Origin: Clostridium sp. AM22-11AC
GTDB taxonomy: Bacteria > Bacillota > Clostridia > Lachnospirales > Lachnospiraceae
Assembly (NCBI RefSeq): GCF_003473545.1
Contig: NZ_QUCM01000005.1
Location: 186,001 to 250,000, forward strand
DNA length: 64,000 bases
Reading direction: 5' to 3'
Part shown: in pieces, positions 52,251 to 61,560 of the stretch
How the letters are laid out: every line of letters begins with the position of its first letter
Numbering within the stretch: the first letter of the stretch is position 1
Made by a program: the position numbers and the translations under genes
The notes under the pieces: model-generated
Seen by the model: only the letters and a program-made list of their open reading frames with translations
Told to the model about the DNA's origin: nothing
Databases searched by the model: none

Positions 52251-53192
52251 TTACAGCCCTTCCAGATTAAAAGGCGGTGTGTATTCTTCTTTCGCACTGC
52301 TTTTTTGCTGCATAAAACCGTCAGTCATGCCAAGCTCCAGGGCAGTATCTACTACTTTGTTATACTCATAAGAAGTGATCCGGCGGTTTAACTGGGGATA
52401 GTCCGGATTTTTGGTATAAGGAGTGTACTGGCTTAACAGGCTTACCAGATAGGAATGCTCCGGAAAATGTTGGTGGATCCAGTGAAGCAGCCTGATGGAA
52501 TCATCTTTATGTCCGGGAAGGACCATGTGGCGGATAATGACGCCTTTCGCCATTAAGGGAAAATCCGGTCTGCCGGGGACAGAGGAAGGATGGAGCGTAT
52601 ATTCGGGTGTACCGGTTTGTCGGATCATCTGGGCGATAGAAGCAGAGGCCTGTTCAAAGTAATTTTTTGCTTTTGAATAGCGAAAAGCCAGTTCATTGTC
52701 AAAATATTTAAAATCAGGAAGCCAGATATCAATATAATCTTTTAACAGGGAAATGATCTCCGGGCATTCATAGCCGCCACAGTTGCAGACTACAGGGATA
52801 TGAAGCTTGTGGCGGACCAGATCTAGTGCTTTAATAATATCCGGAAAAAACTGGGTAGGCGTTACCAGATTGATATTGTAAGCGCCTTTGTCCTGAAGAC
52901 GCAAAAAGGCATCTCCCAGTTCGTTTACAGTCAGTTTTTTACCAAAATGGTCTTTGCTTAGTAGTGAGTTCTGGCAGAAACAGCAGCGTAAGGTACAGCC
53001 GGAGAAAAATACGGCGCCGCTGCCGCCTGGTTCTTCTTCCGGTCCGCTGAGCACCGGTTCCTCCCATTTATGAAGGGCGGCTCTGGCCGCTGAAATGTGA
53101 CTGGAGCAGCCGCAGTAGCCTGTGGTCACACTGCGGTTTACATGGCACATTCTGGGACAGAGTGTACAGTTTGTATAGTCAGGTAAGTTCAT
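52251..53192 (-). CDS. Radical SAM protein, PflA-like
   Basis: A 313-residue radical SAM enzyme. The iron-sulfur cluster motif is FSGCTLRCCFCQNSLLS (C-x3-C-x2-C). Three N-terminal cysteine sets (CTLCPRMCHVNR, GYCGCSS) precede it, resembling the activase-like family with extra cluster cysteines. The substrate domain includes NLVTPTQFFPDI, VVCNCGGYEC and LPDFKYFD. Its partner is not adjacent. It lies convergent with the candidate RNA and six bases from its terminator; downstream of an AraC gene on the same strand. Confidence 0.85.
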   Translation of the reverse strand: MNLPDYTNCTLCPRMCHVNRSVTTGYCGCSSHISAARAALHKWEEPVLSGPEEEPGGSGAVFFSGCTLRCCFCQNSLLSKDHFGKKLTVNELGDAFLRLQDKGAYNINLVTPTQFFPDIIKALDLVRHKLHIPVVCNCGGYECPEIISLLKDYIDIWLPDFKYFDNELAFRYSKAKNYFEQASASIAQMIRQTGTPEYTLHPSSVPGRPDFPLMAKGVIIRHMVLPGHKDDSIRLLHWIHQHFPEHSYLVSLLSQYTPYTKNPDYPQLNRRITSYEYNKVVDTALELGMTDGFMQQKSSAKEEYTPPFNLEGL

Positions 53193-53212
53193 ATAGAAAC
53201 TCCTTTTTGTAT

Positions 53213-54091
53213 TTATGGTTCGGTTCTGATCAGCCGGTGCTGCTCCCTGTATTCTTTCGGTGAGATCCCGTATTCTTTTTTAAAAGCACGGAAAAAGCTG
53301 GTGTAATCTTTAAAACCATATTGTGGAAAAATACGGCTGATAGGTTCGCCGGAGAGGATCGCCTGGCGGCTGGCATGAAGCCGCTTTTTTAATATATACT
53401 GATGTAGGGAAATTCCCATGTTGTCTTTGAAAATGTGGGCAATATGGTATTTGCTCACATAAAAATTTGCTGCGATCCGTTCCAGACTTAAATCATCTTC
53501 CAGATTCTGATGGATATAGTCACATATTTTTAAGTAAAGGGCATTTTCAAATACTTGGGAATGTTCGTGGAGACTGCTGTAAAGGAGCCGGTTAACGTAT
53601 ACAAGGAAAGACACAGCCATCAGTTCGCTTGCCTGGGCATGAAAAATACGCTCAGAACTATTTTCCTCTAACAGATCCATCAGCTTTCCCTGGATATCCT
53701 GGGCTGTAATACGGTCCGTAGGAATGCGGTAGATCTGGTTAGAGGCAGCAGTGTCAAAGCAATAGGTCAGGTCAGCATCCTGTTTATGGAGTTTTTCATA
53801 ATAAGACCGGTTCAGCCAGAGCACAAAACGGCGATATGGCTGGTCAAAGGAGAGAAATTCCGGAAAATGGGGGATTCCCGGTGGAATCAGCAGGCAGTCA
53901 CCGTAGGAAAGTTTGTATATGGCATTACCGATGTGGTATTTGACATTTCCTTCCAGAAAAAAATAAAATTCGCAGTAATCATGGTGGTGAGAGGCAACAG
54001 AGCGCAGCTCAGTATCATTATAATAAAAGAGTTCAAAATCTACCGGTCGCATGTATTGCCGTTTATTGAAATCCATGGAAATCTGTTTCAC
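53213..54091 (-). CDS. AraC-family regulator with cupin domain
   Basis: A 292-residue regulator. The N-terminal cupin includes HHHDYCEFYFFLEGNVKYHIG and GDCLLIPPGIPH; the C-terminal double helix-turn-helix includes LERIAANFYVSKYHIAHIFK and the signature FKDYTSFFRAFKKEYGISPKEYR. Start: GGAGGG lies nine bases before a GTG at 54091 (VKQISMDF); the ATG at 54076 is possible; the frame back to 54148 lacks a ribosome site. It lies 20 bases before the radical SAM gene, so likely co-transcribed. Confidence 0.88.
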   Translation of the reverse strand: MKQISMDFNKRQYMRPVDFELFYYNDTELRSVASHHHDYCEFYFFLEGNVKYHIGNAIYKLSYGDCLLIPPGIPHFPEFLSFDQPYRRFVLWLNRSYYEKLHKQDADLTYCFDTAASNQIYRIPTDRITAQDIQGKLMDLLEENSSERIFHAQASELMAVSFLVYVNRLLYSSLHEHSQVFENALYLKICDYIHQNLEDDLSLERIAANFYVSKYHIAHIFKDNMGISLHQYILKKRLHASRQAILSGEPISRIFPQYGFKDYTSFFRAFKKEYGISPKEYREQHRLIRTEP

Positions 54092-54175
54092 GTAAAAATG
54101 CCCTCCTGTACTTGGAATCTTTCTGTACTTACGTAATATCAGGCACAAAAAAATCGGGAATGCATAATGATATTT

Positions 54176-54727
54176 TTACGGATTGTACATAATATTGTAC
54201 GCTGTACTTTGGCAGTCAGCTATATTTTGGTAACTGTGAGGAACATCTCCGCGAAATTGGATACCATCACCTTTGTTCAGGATGAATTCTTCTCCGTCAT
54301 TTATAATCTTCACAGAACCTTCTGTAACAGTAAAAAATTCAATAGTTCCCTGTAAATGGGGTTCGGAATTCCAATGGCAGTCTTTGTCCATTTCCAGGTA
54401 AAAAACAGAAAAACGGCGGTTTTTATCGTCAGAAAAAACAGAATAGTTCCTTGCAGTGCCATCTGCAATAGGAATTGGTTCAATCTCAGAAATCTTAACT
54501 ACATGGTTCATTGGGTCCGGTCGTCTTGTTAATTCATCAAAAGGTACCCCAAGTCCATTGGCAATCTTCCAGAGAATCCCCAAAGTGGGATTTCCGTCTC
54601 CTTTTTCAATCAGTGCCAGCATACTTTTGCTGACTCCGCTGAGTTTTCCAAGTTCCTCTAAGCTTAAACGATTTTTTTTGCGCAATATAGCTATATTGTT
54701 GGCAACAATTTCGTTGATTTTTTCCAA
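54176..54727 (-). CDS. XRE-family regulator with cupin domain
   Basis: A 183-residue regulator with an N-terminal Cro/CI helix-turn-helix (LRKKNRLSLEELGKLSGVSK then MLALIEKGDGNPTLGILWKI) and a C-terminal cupin (GTIEFFTVTEGSVKIINDGE, GDGIQFRGDVPHSY). This class usually senses amino acids or small ligands and represses a neighbouring operon. It is divergent from the MalY-type gene. Starts after AGGAGGATT. Three ATATATTG-type motifs lie in the shared upstream region. Confidence 0.92.
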   Translation of the reverse strand: MEKINEIVANNIAILRKKNRLSLEELGKLSGVSKSMLALIEKGDGNPTLGILWKIANGLGVPFDELTRRPDPMNHVVKISEIEPIPIADGTARNYSVFSDDKNRRFSVFYLEMDKDCHWNSEPHLQGTIEFFTVTEGSVKIINDGEEFILNKGDGIQFRGDVPHSYQNIADCQSTAYNIMYNP

Positions 54728-54752
54728 AACAAAAAATCCTCCTATCTATTGA

Positions 54753-54897
54753 CAATATATTGGAGAAAAAGTACAATATATTATACATTGAGTTTGCAAA
54801 CCCAACAACAGTATTATATATCATTCATTAGAAAAAGGAAAGGATGTGCTGTGTCTGAAAGTCTGTCATTTTCCAATCGCCTGTTCTAATATATTGG
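54753..54897. promoter_or_regulatory. Shared upstream region with repeated AATATATTG motifs
   Basis: CAATATATTGGA at 54753-54764, CAATATATTATA at 54774-54785 and AATATATTGG at 54888-54897. A minus-strand promoter TTGTTG-17-TATAAT (about 54807-54779) overlaps the second copy, so the XRE protein is a candidate autorepressor here. The third copy is 37 bp before the MalY-type start. Confidence 0.55.
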
Positions 54898-54934
54898 ACA
54901 TGTTTTACAGAATCAGCACAGACAGGTATGTTGT

Positions 54935-56119
54935 ATGAAATATGATTTTGACAGTTGCATTGATCGTACCAAGGTTATGTCTATTAAATGGTCATCCAAG
55001 CTTCGTCAGGAGATGTATGGAGAGAGCGATGTGATCCCACTGGGTATTGCAGATATGGATTTTAAGGCAGCTCCGGCAGTGGCAAAAGCGATCCAGGACC
55101 GTGCAGCTCATGAGAATTACGGATATGGGTATCTTGCGGATGAATTTCTCATGGCCTGCGTTAACTGGCAGAAAAGACGTAATCACTGGGATATTAAAAA
55201 AGAATGGATCACATATACACCGGGATTAAATCTTCCACTTGTATTTGCCATTGAACTGTTCACGGATCCGGGAGATAACGTTATCATCCAATCTCCGGTT
55301 TATTATCCTTACTATGATTATGTTAATAAAACAGGACGTCATATTGTATACAATGCCCTTGTAAATAAAGACGGTTATTATGAGATGAATTTCGAGCAGT
55401 TGGAAATGCAGGCAAAAGATCCGAAAACAAAACTGATCCTGGTATGCAGCCCTCAAAATCCAAGTGGACGCCTTTGGACAAAAGAGGAGCTGACCCGCAT
55501 GGGAAATATCTGTATTGATAATGGCGTGAAGGTTGTAGTAGATGAGATCCATTCAGATCTTATCCTGACAGACAGGGAATTTGTATCTTTTGCAACGATC
55601 AGTGATAAATTTGCACAGAACAGCATTATCTGCACGTCACCGTCTAAAAGCTTTAATGTAGCCGGACTGCTGGTATCTGATATCATTATTCCAAATGATG
55701 AGATGCGTGCAGCATTCCAGGAAAAAATGCAGCCATATTATTTATGGCCGGGTGCATTCGGCGCGGTAGCACAGATCGCAGCTTATAATGAAAGTGAGGA
55801 GTGGCTGGAAGAATTAAAAGAATATTTACGGGGTAATGCACAGTTTATAGCAGATTTTATCCAGAAACGGATGCCAAAGGTGAAATATCGTATTCCGGAA
55901 GCAACGTATCTTGGCTGGCTGGATTTCAGGGCTTATGGAATGACAGATCAGGAATTATGGGATTTTATGTGCCATAAAGCAAAAGTGGCAACAGATGATG
56001 GACCTAAATTTGGGCCTAATGGGGAAGCAGGCGGCTTTCAGCGTATTAATTTCTCATGCCCGAGAGCACAGCTTGAAGAGGCTTTGAACCGGATCGCAGA
56101 GGCACTTGATGCTTTATAA
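54935..56119 (+). CDS. MalY/PatB-family PLP-dependent enzyme
   Basis: A 394-residue fold-type I pyridoxal phosphate enzyme of the MalY/PatB group, which act as cystathionine beta-lyases or aminotransferases. Seen: IADMDFKAAPAVAKAIQDRA, ENYGYGYLADEF, YTPGLNLPLVFAIELFT, CSPQNPSGRLWTKEEL, VVDEIHSDLILTD, and the PLP lysine in CTSPSKSFNVAGL. Starts after GACAGGTATG with a weak ribosome site. Predicted substrate is a sulfur or other amino acid; the downstream M20 hydrolase and permease suggest uptake and breakdown of an amino-acid conjugate. Confidence 0.88.
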   Translation: MKYDFDSCIDRTKVMSIKWSSKLRQEMYGESDVIPLGIADMDFKAAPAVAKAIQDRAAHENYGYGYLADEFLMACVNWQKRRNHWDIKKEWITYTPGLNLPLVFAIELFTDPGDNVIIQSPVYYPYYDYVNKTGRHIVYNALVNKDGYYEMNFEQLEMQAKDPKTKLILVCSPQNPSGRLWTKEELTRMGNICIDNGVKVVVDEIHSDLILTDREFVSFATISDKFAQNSIICTSPSKSFNVAGLLVSDIIIPNDEMRAAFQEKMQPYYLWPGAFGAVAQIAAYNESEEWLEELKEYLRGNAQFIADFIQKRMPKVKYRIPEATYLGWLDFRAYGMTDQELWDFMCHKAKVATDDGPKFGPNGEAGGFQRINFSCPRAQLEEALNRIAEALDAL

Positions 56120-56140
56120 ATGTAGGAAGGAGAAGAAAGA

Positions 56141-57322
56141 ATGAATGATCCTGATATCCTTAAACTGGTAAAAGAGCAGGAAGATTACCTGATCAAAATG
56201 CGCAGATATTTTCATATGAACCCGGAACTGTCAAATAAGGAATTTGAAACACGCAAGACGATCATCAGTGAACTTGAAAAAATGGGAGTGGAGTACCGCC
56301 TGGCTGCCGGGACGGGGCTGGTAGCAATTATAAAAGGTGGAAAACCGGGAAAACATCATCTGCTCCGCTGCGATATGGACGCTCTTCCGGTAAAGGAAGA
56401 TACTGATAATCTGATCCAGCCTAAAGCGTGTGTTTCCCAGAAACCTGGAGTATGCCATGCCTGCGGTCATGATGCACATATGGCTATGATGCTGACAACG
56501 ATAAAAGTATTATCTTAGGTACGTGAACAATTAAAGGGTACAGTATATTGCTGCTTTGAAGAAGGGGAAGAAGCCCTTGATGGTTATCAGCATGTATTGG
56601 AACTGGTGAGTGAGTATCCAATTGATGACTGCTTTGCTCTTCATGTTTATAATGACATGCCGGCAGGAAAGATTAACCTGGTTTCCGGACCGAGAATGGC
56701 GGGGGCTGTTTGTTTTGGAGTACATGTGATCGGAAAAAGCGGACATGGTTCCAGACCGGATCTGGCAAAGAATCCTGTGATCCCGGCAAGCCATATTGTT
56801 TGTGAATTGGATTCAGCTTTACAAAATCAGATGAATGCCGAGGAAACACTTACCTTCAGTATCTGCGTACAGAAGGCTGGTGAGATCTGGAATGCGATCC
56901 CGGATGAGGCATTTTTCAGTGGAACTTCCCGGTATTTCAGCCGCCCAGCAGGAGAAAAGGTGCTGGCGTTGATCAAGAAGACCTGTACAAACGTGGCAGA
57001 TGTACATGGATGCCGGGTGGAGTTTGAACCATATACAAAGGTTTTGATGGAGCCGGTCATTAATGATCAGGAAGTTGTAGAAGAAACAGCACAAAAACTG
57101 ACACAGATGTGTGGTCCCCAGGTGTTAGGAGAACATGGCCTATGGTTTGCTTCTGAAACTTTTTGCAAGTATTTAAACAAATATCCTGGCGCATTGGGAT
57201 TTTTGGGAATTGCAAATCCAGATCTGGGATCTGGCGCAGCCCATCATAACAGCCGTTTTGATGTGGATGAATCGGCATTACTGTTAGGAGTTTGTGCAGA
57301 ACTGTCATTTGCACTTCGATGA
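56141..57322 (+). pseudogene. M20-family amidohydrolase split by an in-frame TAG
   Basis: One frame runs from ATG 56141 to a TGA ending at 57322, interrupted only by TAG at 56516-56518. Before it: YFHMNPELSNKEFETRKTI, LLRCDMDALPVKED, VCHACGHDAHMAMMLTTIKV. After it: VREQLKGTVYCCFEEGEEAL, KSGHGSRPDLAKNPVIPASH and GSGAAHHNSRFDVDE. The first half has the metal residues (CGHDAH, D in CDMDALP), the second the GHGSRP dimerisation domain and the remaining metal residue. CAG or GAG changed to TAG is the simplest cause. No ribosome site was seen for reinitiation, so it is probably inactive. Confidence 0.85.
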
Positions 57323-57408
57323 TTATTTTTACAGATATGCTCCTGGAAGCCTTTGCACTTAATTAAGTGAGAAGCTTTTGGGAGTACATACAAGAAAGAA
57401 GGGGATTT

Positions 57409-58620
57409 ATGTATAATTTCATGCTGGCATTTTTGATCTGCTGTGTTTCTTATATTATAGGTGAAATGGTTTCTGATTTAACCAAAGCCTGGGTTCCGTC
57501 TGTTTTTGTAAGCGCTGTGGTCATGCTTTTGGGATACTGGACGGTATTTCCACACGATCTTGTTACCAATGCAGGATTGATCCCTTTTGGAAGTACTATC
57601 TGCTGCTACCTGCAGGTAGCCCATATGGGAACGATCATCAGTATAAAACAGCTGGCTGAACAGTGGAAAGTGATCGTTATCTGTATGTTCGGACTGGTGG
57701 GAATGACGGTACTTGCATTATTCCTTTGCCCGATGCTGATGGATAAGAGTTTTGTTATTGCAGGTCTTCCGCCTCTGACCGGTGGTGTAGTGGCAGCAAC
57801 GATCATGCAGCAGGCAGCTGAGGCAAAGGGGCTAAAGGATGCAGCTGTATTTGCTATTGCCATGTACTGTATCCAGGGATTTGCAGGTTATCCTCTTACA
57901 GCGGTCTGCCTGCAGCTTGGTGGACGAAAGATGTTAAAGGAGTTCAGGGCAAATAAGGGGGCTGCATATCAGAATACAGGTGTGCAGCTGGATGAAGTAA
58001 ATGGCACATTAAAGGCAGCGGCACATAAAAAGCTGCTTCCTCCGCTTCCTGCGAAATATAACAGCAATGTAATGATATTTGCAAAGCTGGCACTTACTGG
58101 ATGGATCGCTACAATGCTTGCCAAGATACCTGTTCCATTTGTAGGCAGTATCAGTGGACTGGTATGGGTGCTGATCTTATCCGTTATCCTTACTCATATA
58201 GGATTTTTAGACGAGGATTCCATGAATAAGTGCAACTCCTATGGTATTGTGATGTTTGCGATCATGATGTTTATTTATGACGGACTGAAAGACTGTACAA
58301 TGGAAATGTTAGGAAATATCGTAGTACCAATGATACTGCTCATCGTGATCGGTGTTGCAGGAATGGCAGCTCTTGTATTTGTTATTTCAAAGGTCTTACA
58401 TACAGGATTTGGTTTAAGCTTTGCAACCGCACTTACAGCACTTTATGGATTTCCTATGAACGCGATCATCACAGAGTCAACCTGTAATGCTCTGGCAGAA
58501 ACAGAAGAAGAGAAGAAGTATCTGATGGGGCAGATGTTTGCGCCAATGATCGTAGGCGGGTTCGTTACAGTTACCATCACATCTGTTATGATAGCAGGTG
58601 TATTTGCCAATATGCTTTAA
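57409..58620 (+). CDS. Multi-pass membrane transporter, family not assigned
   Basis: A 403-residue membrane protein with about eleven or twelve predicted helices. Repeated Gly-rich helices (GLPPLTGGVVAATIMQQAAE, AIAMYCIQGFAGYPLTA, ALYGFPMNAIITESTCNALA) give the look of an inverted-repeat secondary carrier; a distant likeness to Na/glutamate-type carriers is possible but not demonstrated. Start at 57409 follows AAGGGGA. It follows the M20 remnant after 86 bases and precedes a strong terminator, closing the unit begun by the MalY-type gene. Likely imports the amino-acid-related substrate. Confidence 0.65.
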   Translation: MYNFMLAFLICCVSYIIGEMVSDLTKAWVPSVFVSAVVMLLGYWTVFPHDLVTNAGLIPFGSTICCYLQVAHMGTIISIKQLAEQWKVIVICMFGLVGMTVLALFLCPMLMDKSFVIAGLPPLTGGVVAATIMQQAAEAKGLKDAAVFAIAMYCIQGFAGYPLTAVCLQLGGRKMLKEFRANKGAAYQNTGVQLDEVNGTLKAAAHKKLLPPLPAKYNSNVMIFAKLALTGWIATMLAKIPVPFVGSISGLVWVLILSVILTHIGFLDEDSMNKCNSYGIVMFAIMMFIYDGLKDCTMEMLGNIVVPMILLIVIGVAGMAALVFVISKVLHTGFGLSFATALTALYGFPMNAIITESTCNALAETEEEKKYLMGQMFAPMIVGGFVTVTITSVMIAGVFANML

Positions 58621-58652
58621 TAAAAATGAAGTGATTTTGATGGGATTTTTTT

Positions 58653-58686
58653 CAGGGGATAGTGTTTGCTATCCCCTGTTTTTTTA
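58653..58686 (+). terminator. Terminator after the transporter
   Basis: CAGGGGATAG (58653-58662), 6-nt loop, CTATCCCCTG (58669-58678), T-run to 58686. A palindrome CATGTG-T-CACATG lies at about 58698-58710. Confidence 0.94.
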
Positions 58687-58752
58687 TGTTGCGGTTCATG
58701 TGTCACATGATTTTTTGAACAACTTTTGCAATATGCACAACAATTATGACTA

Positions 58753-58780
58753 TGGACGAAAACGGAAGTTCTGGTATAAT
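58753..58780 (+). promoter_or_regulatory. Probable promoter of uxuA
   Basis: TATAAT at 58775-58780 with a TGG extension and a weak -35 TGGACG at 58753-58758 (16-bp spacing). About 95 nt before the uxuA start. Confidence 0.5.
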
Positions 58781-58880
58781 TCATAATATAGATGGTACAT
58801 GTGTGAGATATCAGGGTATTATCTTTGCAATCGATTTAGATAAAAACTTAAATATATAATGTTTAAAGGAGGAAGTTTCA

Positions 58881-59930
58881 ATGAAATTATCATTCAGATG
58901 GTACGGAGAAGATGACAAGGTGACTCTGGAGAATATCCGCCAGATCCCGGGTATGCAGTCTATCGTAACTGCAGTTTACGATGTTCCTGTAGGTGAAGTA
59001 TGGAGCCGCGAGAGCATTGCAAAGTTAAAAAAGCAGGTTGAGGACGCAGGACTTGGCTTTGATGTGATCGAGAGTATCCCTGTTCATGAGGATATCAAGC
59101 TGGGCAAGCCAACCAGAGATAAATACATTGAAAATTATTGCGAAAATATCCGCCGCGTTGCTGAAGCTGGTATTAAATGTATCTGCTACAACTTCATGCC
59201 TGTATTTGACTGGACAAGAACCCAGTTAGACCATGTACTGGCTGACGGATCTACTTCCCTGGTTTATTATCAGGAGCAGGTAGACGCTGTAAATCCTTTA
59301 AACAGTGACAGTGACTTAACTCTTCCAGGTTGGGATTCCAGCTACACAAGAGAAGGCTTAAAGGCAGTTGTTGCTGAGTACAACAACTTAAGCGAAGAAG
59401 ATTTATGGAACAACTTACAGTACTTCCTGGAGAGAGTGATCCCGGTAGCTGCTGAGTGTGACGTAAACATGGCGATCCATGAGGATGATCCATGCTGGAG
59501 CATTTTCGGACTTCCAAGAATCATTACCTGCGAAGAGAACCTGGATCGTTTCTTAAAGCTGGTTGATGACAAGCACAATGGTATTACCCTGTGCACCGGT
59601 TCTTTAGGATGCTCCGGAAAGAACGATGTAGTAAAGATGGCAGCTAAGTATGCAGCAATGGGACGTATCCATTTTGCACACTTAAGAAACGTAGCTGTTC
59701 TGGATAATGGTTTCGAAGAGAGAGCACACCTTTCCAGCTGTGGTTCCCTTGATATGTTCGGAATCGTTAAGGCACTGGTAGACAATGGCTTTGACGGCTA
59801 TGTAAGACCTGACCACGGACGTATGATCTGGGGTGAAACAGGACGCGCAGGATATGGTCTGTATGACAGAGCACTGGGCGCTACCTATCTGAATGGTTTA
59901 TTTGAGGCTGTTGAGAAGATGAGCAAATAA
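58881..59930 (+). CDS. uxuA: Mannonate dehydratase
   Basis: Dehydrates D-mannonate to 2-keto-3-deoxygluconate in glucuronate breakdown. The 349 residues are family-typical: [74 protein letters not shown] and HFAHLRNV, with the Cys-His-type metal residues in the C-terminal barrel half, and [24 protein letters not shown] precedes the ATG. It is followed by a terminator; no uxaC or uxuB is adjacent. Confidence 0.97.
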   Translation: MKLSFRWYGEDDKVTLENIRQIPGMQSIVTAVYDVPVGEVWSRESIAKLKKQVEDAGLGFDVIESIPVHEDIKLGKPTRDKYIENYCENIRRVAEAGIKCICYNFMPVFDWTRTQLDHVLADGSTSLVYYQEQVDAVNPLNSDSDLTLPGWDSSYTREGLKAVVAEYNNLSEEDLWNNLQYFLERVIPVAAECDVNMAIHEDDPCWSIFGLPRIITCEENLDRFLKLVDDKHNGITLCTGSLGCSGKNDVVKMAAKYAAMGRIHFAHLRNVAVLDNGFEERAHLSSCGSLDMFGIVKALVDNGFDGYVRPDHGRMIWGETGRAGYGLYDRALGATYLNGLFEAVEKMSK

Positions 59931-59954
59931 TTAACGGGCGTAAACCCATTAAAG

Positions 59955-59997
59955 ACGCAGTTTCAGGCGGAAAAATCTGTCTGAGGCTGCGTTTTTT
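59955..59997 (+). terminator. Terminator after uxuA
   Basis: ACGCAG (59955-59960) with CTGCGT (59987-59992), supported by an inner TTTCAG/CTGAGG pairing, and T-run to 59997. Confidence 0.8.
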
Positions 59998-59998
59998 A

Positions 59999-60033
59999 TG
60001 TACTAGGAAATTCCGTTGGAACTCCCTAGTACA
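59999..60033. repeat. Hairpin TGTACTAGG/CCTAGTACA
   Basis: TGTACTAGG (59999-60007) pairs with CCTAGTACA (60025-60033) around a partly pairing loop. A second hairpin AAGAATGTGCC/GGCACATTCTT lies at 60108-60131, and the space between is GC-rich without a clear gene. Confidence 0.55.
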
Positions 60034-60140
60034 CAAAAAGGCACGACCTGCCAACGATGCGCACTCGCGCGATGAGGAAGTTTGTCGCAAACGACCGCGC
60101 TCGGCGCAAGAATGTGCCAAGGCACATTCTTATTTACATC

Positions 60141-60165
60141 AAAAATCCCCGCTGGGTAAGCGGGG
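60141..60165 (-). terminator. Terminator of the phosphofructokinase gene
   Basis: On the minus strand CCCCGC-7 nt-GCGGGG (60165-60147) followed by ATTTTT (60146-60141). Confidence 0.85.
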
Positions 60166-60182
60166 AAATGTTCGCAATTCTA

Positions 60183-61403
60183 TTACTTTCTGTACAGATA
60201 TTTCGGTACACCGTCCTCAAATACATGTTCCGGAACACCTCTCATCAGTGGCAGTGCATAGTTTGCAAATTCAGGGGAAATATCATTGTTGTTTCCGGTG
60301 ATCCATTCAGCTGGGAATGGTTTTTCTTTATTGCACACATCACATACATCTACCAGACCGTATTCCAGGCTGTATTCCTCTCCATCTGCACGCTTAAAGG
60401 TTATCATTTTACCTGTAACACCCTCTAAAGCGCATTTAACAGCAGTGCGTCCTGCCAGATCTGCTTCGTTAATGTCTGTAAGGGAAGAAAGAAGGCTGCT
60501 GCAGCGCTGATTTACATTTAACTCTACAGAGCGGACTTTTACACCAAAACGGTTGCGCACATAGCTTTCAAGAAGCTTTCCGCAGCCGGTCAGCATTTTG
60601 TGGCCAAAGGTGTCTAACTGTGCTTCGTTGGAATATTCGCAGATGAATTTTCCGGACGCGTCACGGATACCTTCGGAGACACATACAACAACAGCGGTAC
60701 TCTGCTTTAAAGCATTTTCCAGGTCAGAGAAAAATTCTTCCATTTCAAAAGGAGCTTCCGGCATATAGATCAGCAATGGATTGTCTCCCGGGAATTTGCG
60801 GGCAAGACTGCTGGCAGCAGTGACCCAGCCTGCATGACGTCCCATAAGTTCCACAATGGTTACAGCTGGCTGCTGGTAAACGGAGGCGTCCAGTACGATC
60901 TCACGGACTGTAGAGGCAACATAGCGGGCAGCGCTGCCGTATCCGGGAGTATGGTCTGTAACAGGAAGATCATTATCGATGGTTTTCGGAACACCGATAA
61001 AAGAGATTTCCTTATTATTATGAGCTGCCCAGCGGGAAAGCTTATCAGCAGTGTCCATGGAGTCATTTCCGCCAATATAGAAAACAGCGCCAATATTTAA
61101 CTGTTCAAATTTTTCAAAAAGAAGGGTGTAAACGGAAGCATCCAGATTTTCAGGCAGCTTATAGCGGCAGGAACCAAGGTAGGCTGCCGGTGTAAGGCGT
61201 AAAAGTTCCAGGTCTTCATCTGAAAGCTCTTTAGAAAGATCCATAATATGTCCGGAGAGAAATCCCTCGATGCCATTGATCATACCATAAACAGATCCGA
61301 TCTGTTCAGAATGTGCGGCAGCTTCTTTAATGATACCATAAAGACTGGCGTTGATTACAGCAGTAGGGCCACCAGACTGACCTACAAGAATATTTTTTTT
61401 CAA
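60183..61403 (-). CDS. pfp: 6-Phosphofructokinase, pyrophosphate-type
   Basis: Phosphorylates fructose-6-phosphate to fructose-1,6-bisphosphate. The 406 residues open with ILVGQSGGPTAVINASLYG; the motifs GGNDSMDTADKL and GVPKTIDNDLPVTDHTPGYG carry Asp and Lys positions typical of PPi-dependent enzymes instead of the GGDGS and PGTIDND of ATP enzymes, so PPi use is inferred. MGRHAGWVTA is the substrate motif. TTG start at 61403 with AGGAGG seven bases upstream; the ATG 18 bases upstream overlaps the ribosome site. Opposite strand to its hexuronate neighbours. Confidence 0.88.
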   Translation of the reverse strand: MKKNILVGQSGGPTAVINASLYGIIKEAAAHSEQIGSVYGMINGIEGFLSGHIMDLSKELSDEDLELLRLTPAAYLGSCRYKLPENLDASVYTLLFEKFEQLNIGAVFYIGGNDSMDTADKLSRWAAHNNKEISFIGVPKTIDNDLPVTDHTPGYGSAARYVASTVREIVLDASVYQQPAVTIVELMGRHAGWVTAASSLARKFPGDNPLLIYMPEAPFEMEEFFSDLENALKQSTAVVVCVSEGIRDASGKFICEYSNEAQLDTFGHKMLTGCGKLLESYVRNRFGVKVRSVELNVNQRCSSLLSSLTDINEADLAGRTAVKCALEGVTGKMITFKRADGEEYSLEYGLVDVCDVCNKEKPFPAEWITGNNNDISPEFANYALPLMRGVPEHVFEDGVPKYLYRK

Positions 61404-61560
61404 AAAAAATCCTCCTCTCATGTAAGTGGGTAGTACAACAACTTCTCTCAGTATAGCGAAAATAATGTCTAATTGCAATGCGATTTGTGATAATGCATAG
61501 AAAATAGATGCTTATTTTGTAAATTATTCCCATTGCTTTCCGGGAATATATTTGCTAATC

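Noticed and set aside
56516..56518. TAG as pyrrolysine or programmed readthrough
   Set aside because: M20 enzymes of this kind do not use pyrrolysine and no special downstream structure was noticed; a plain nonsense change is simpler.
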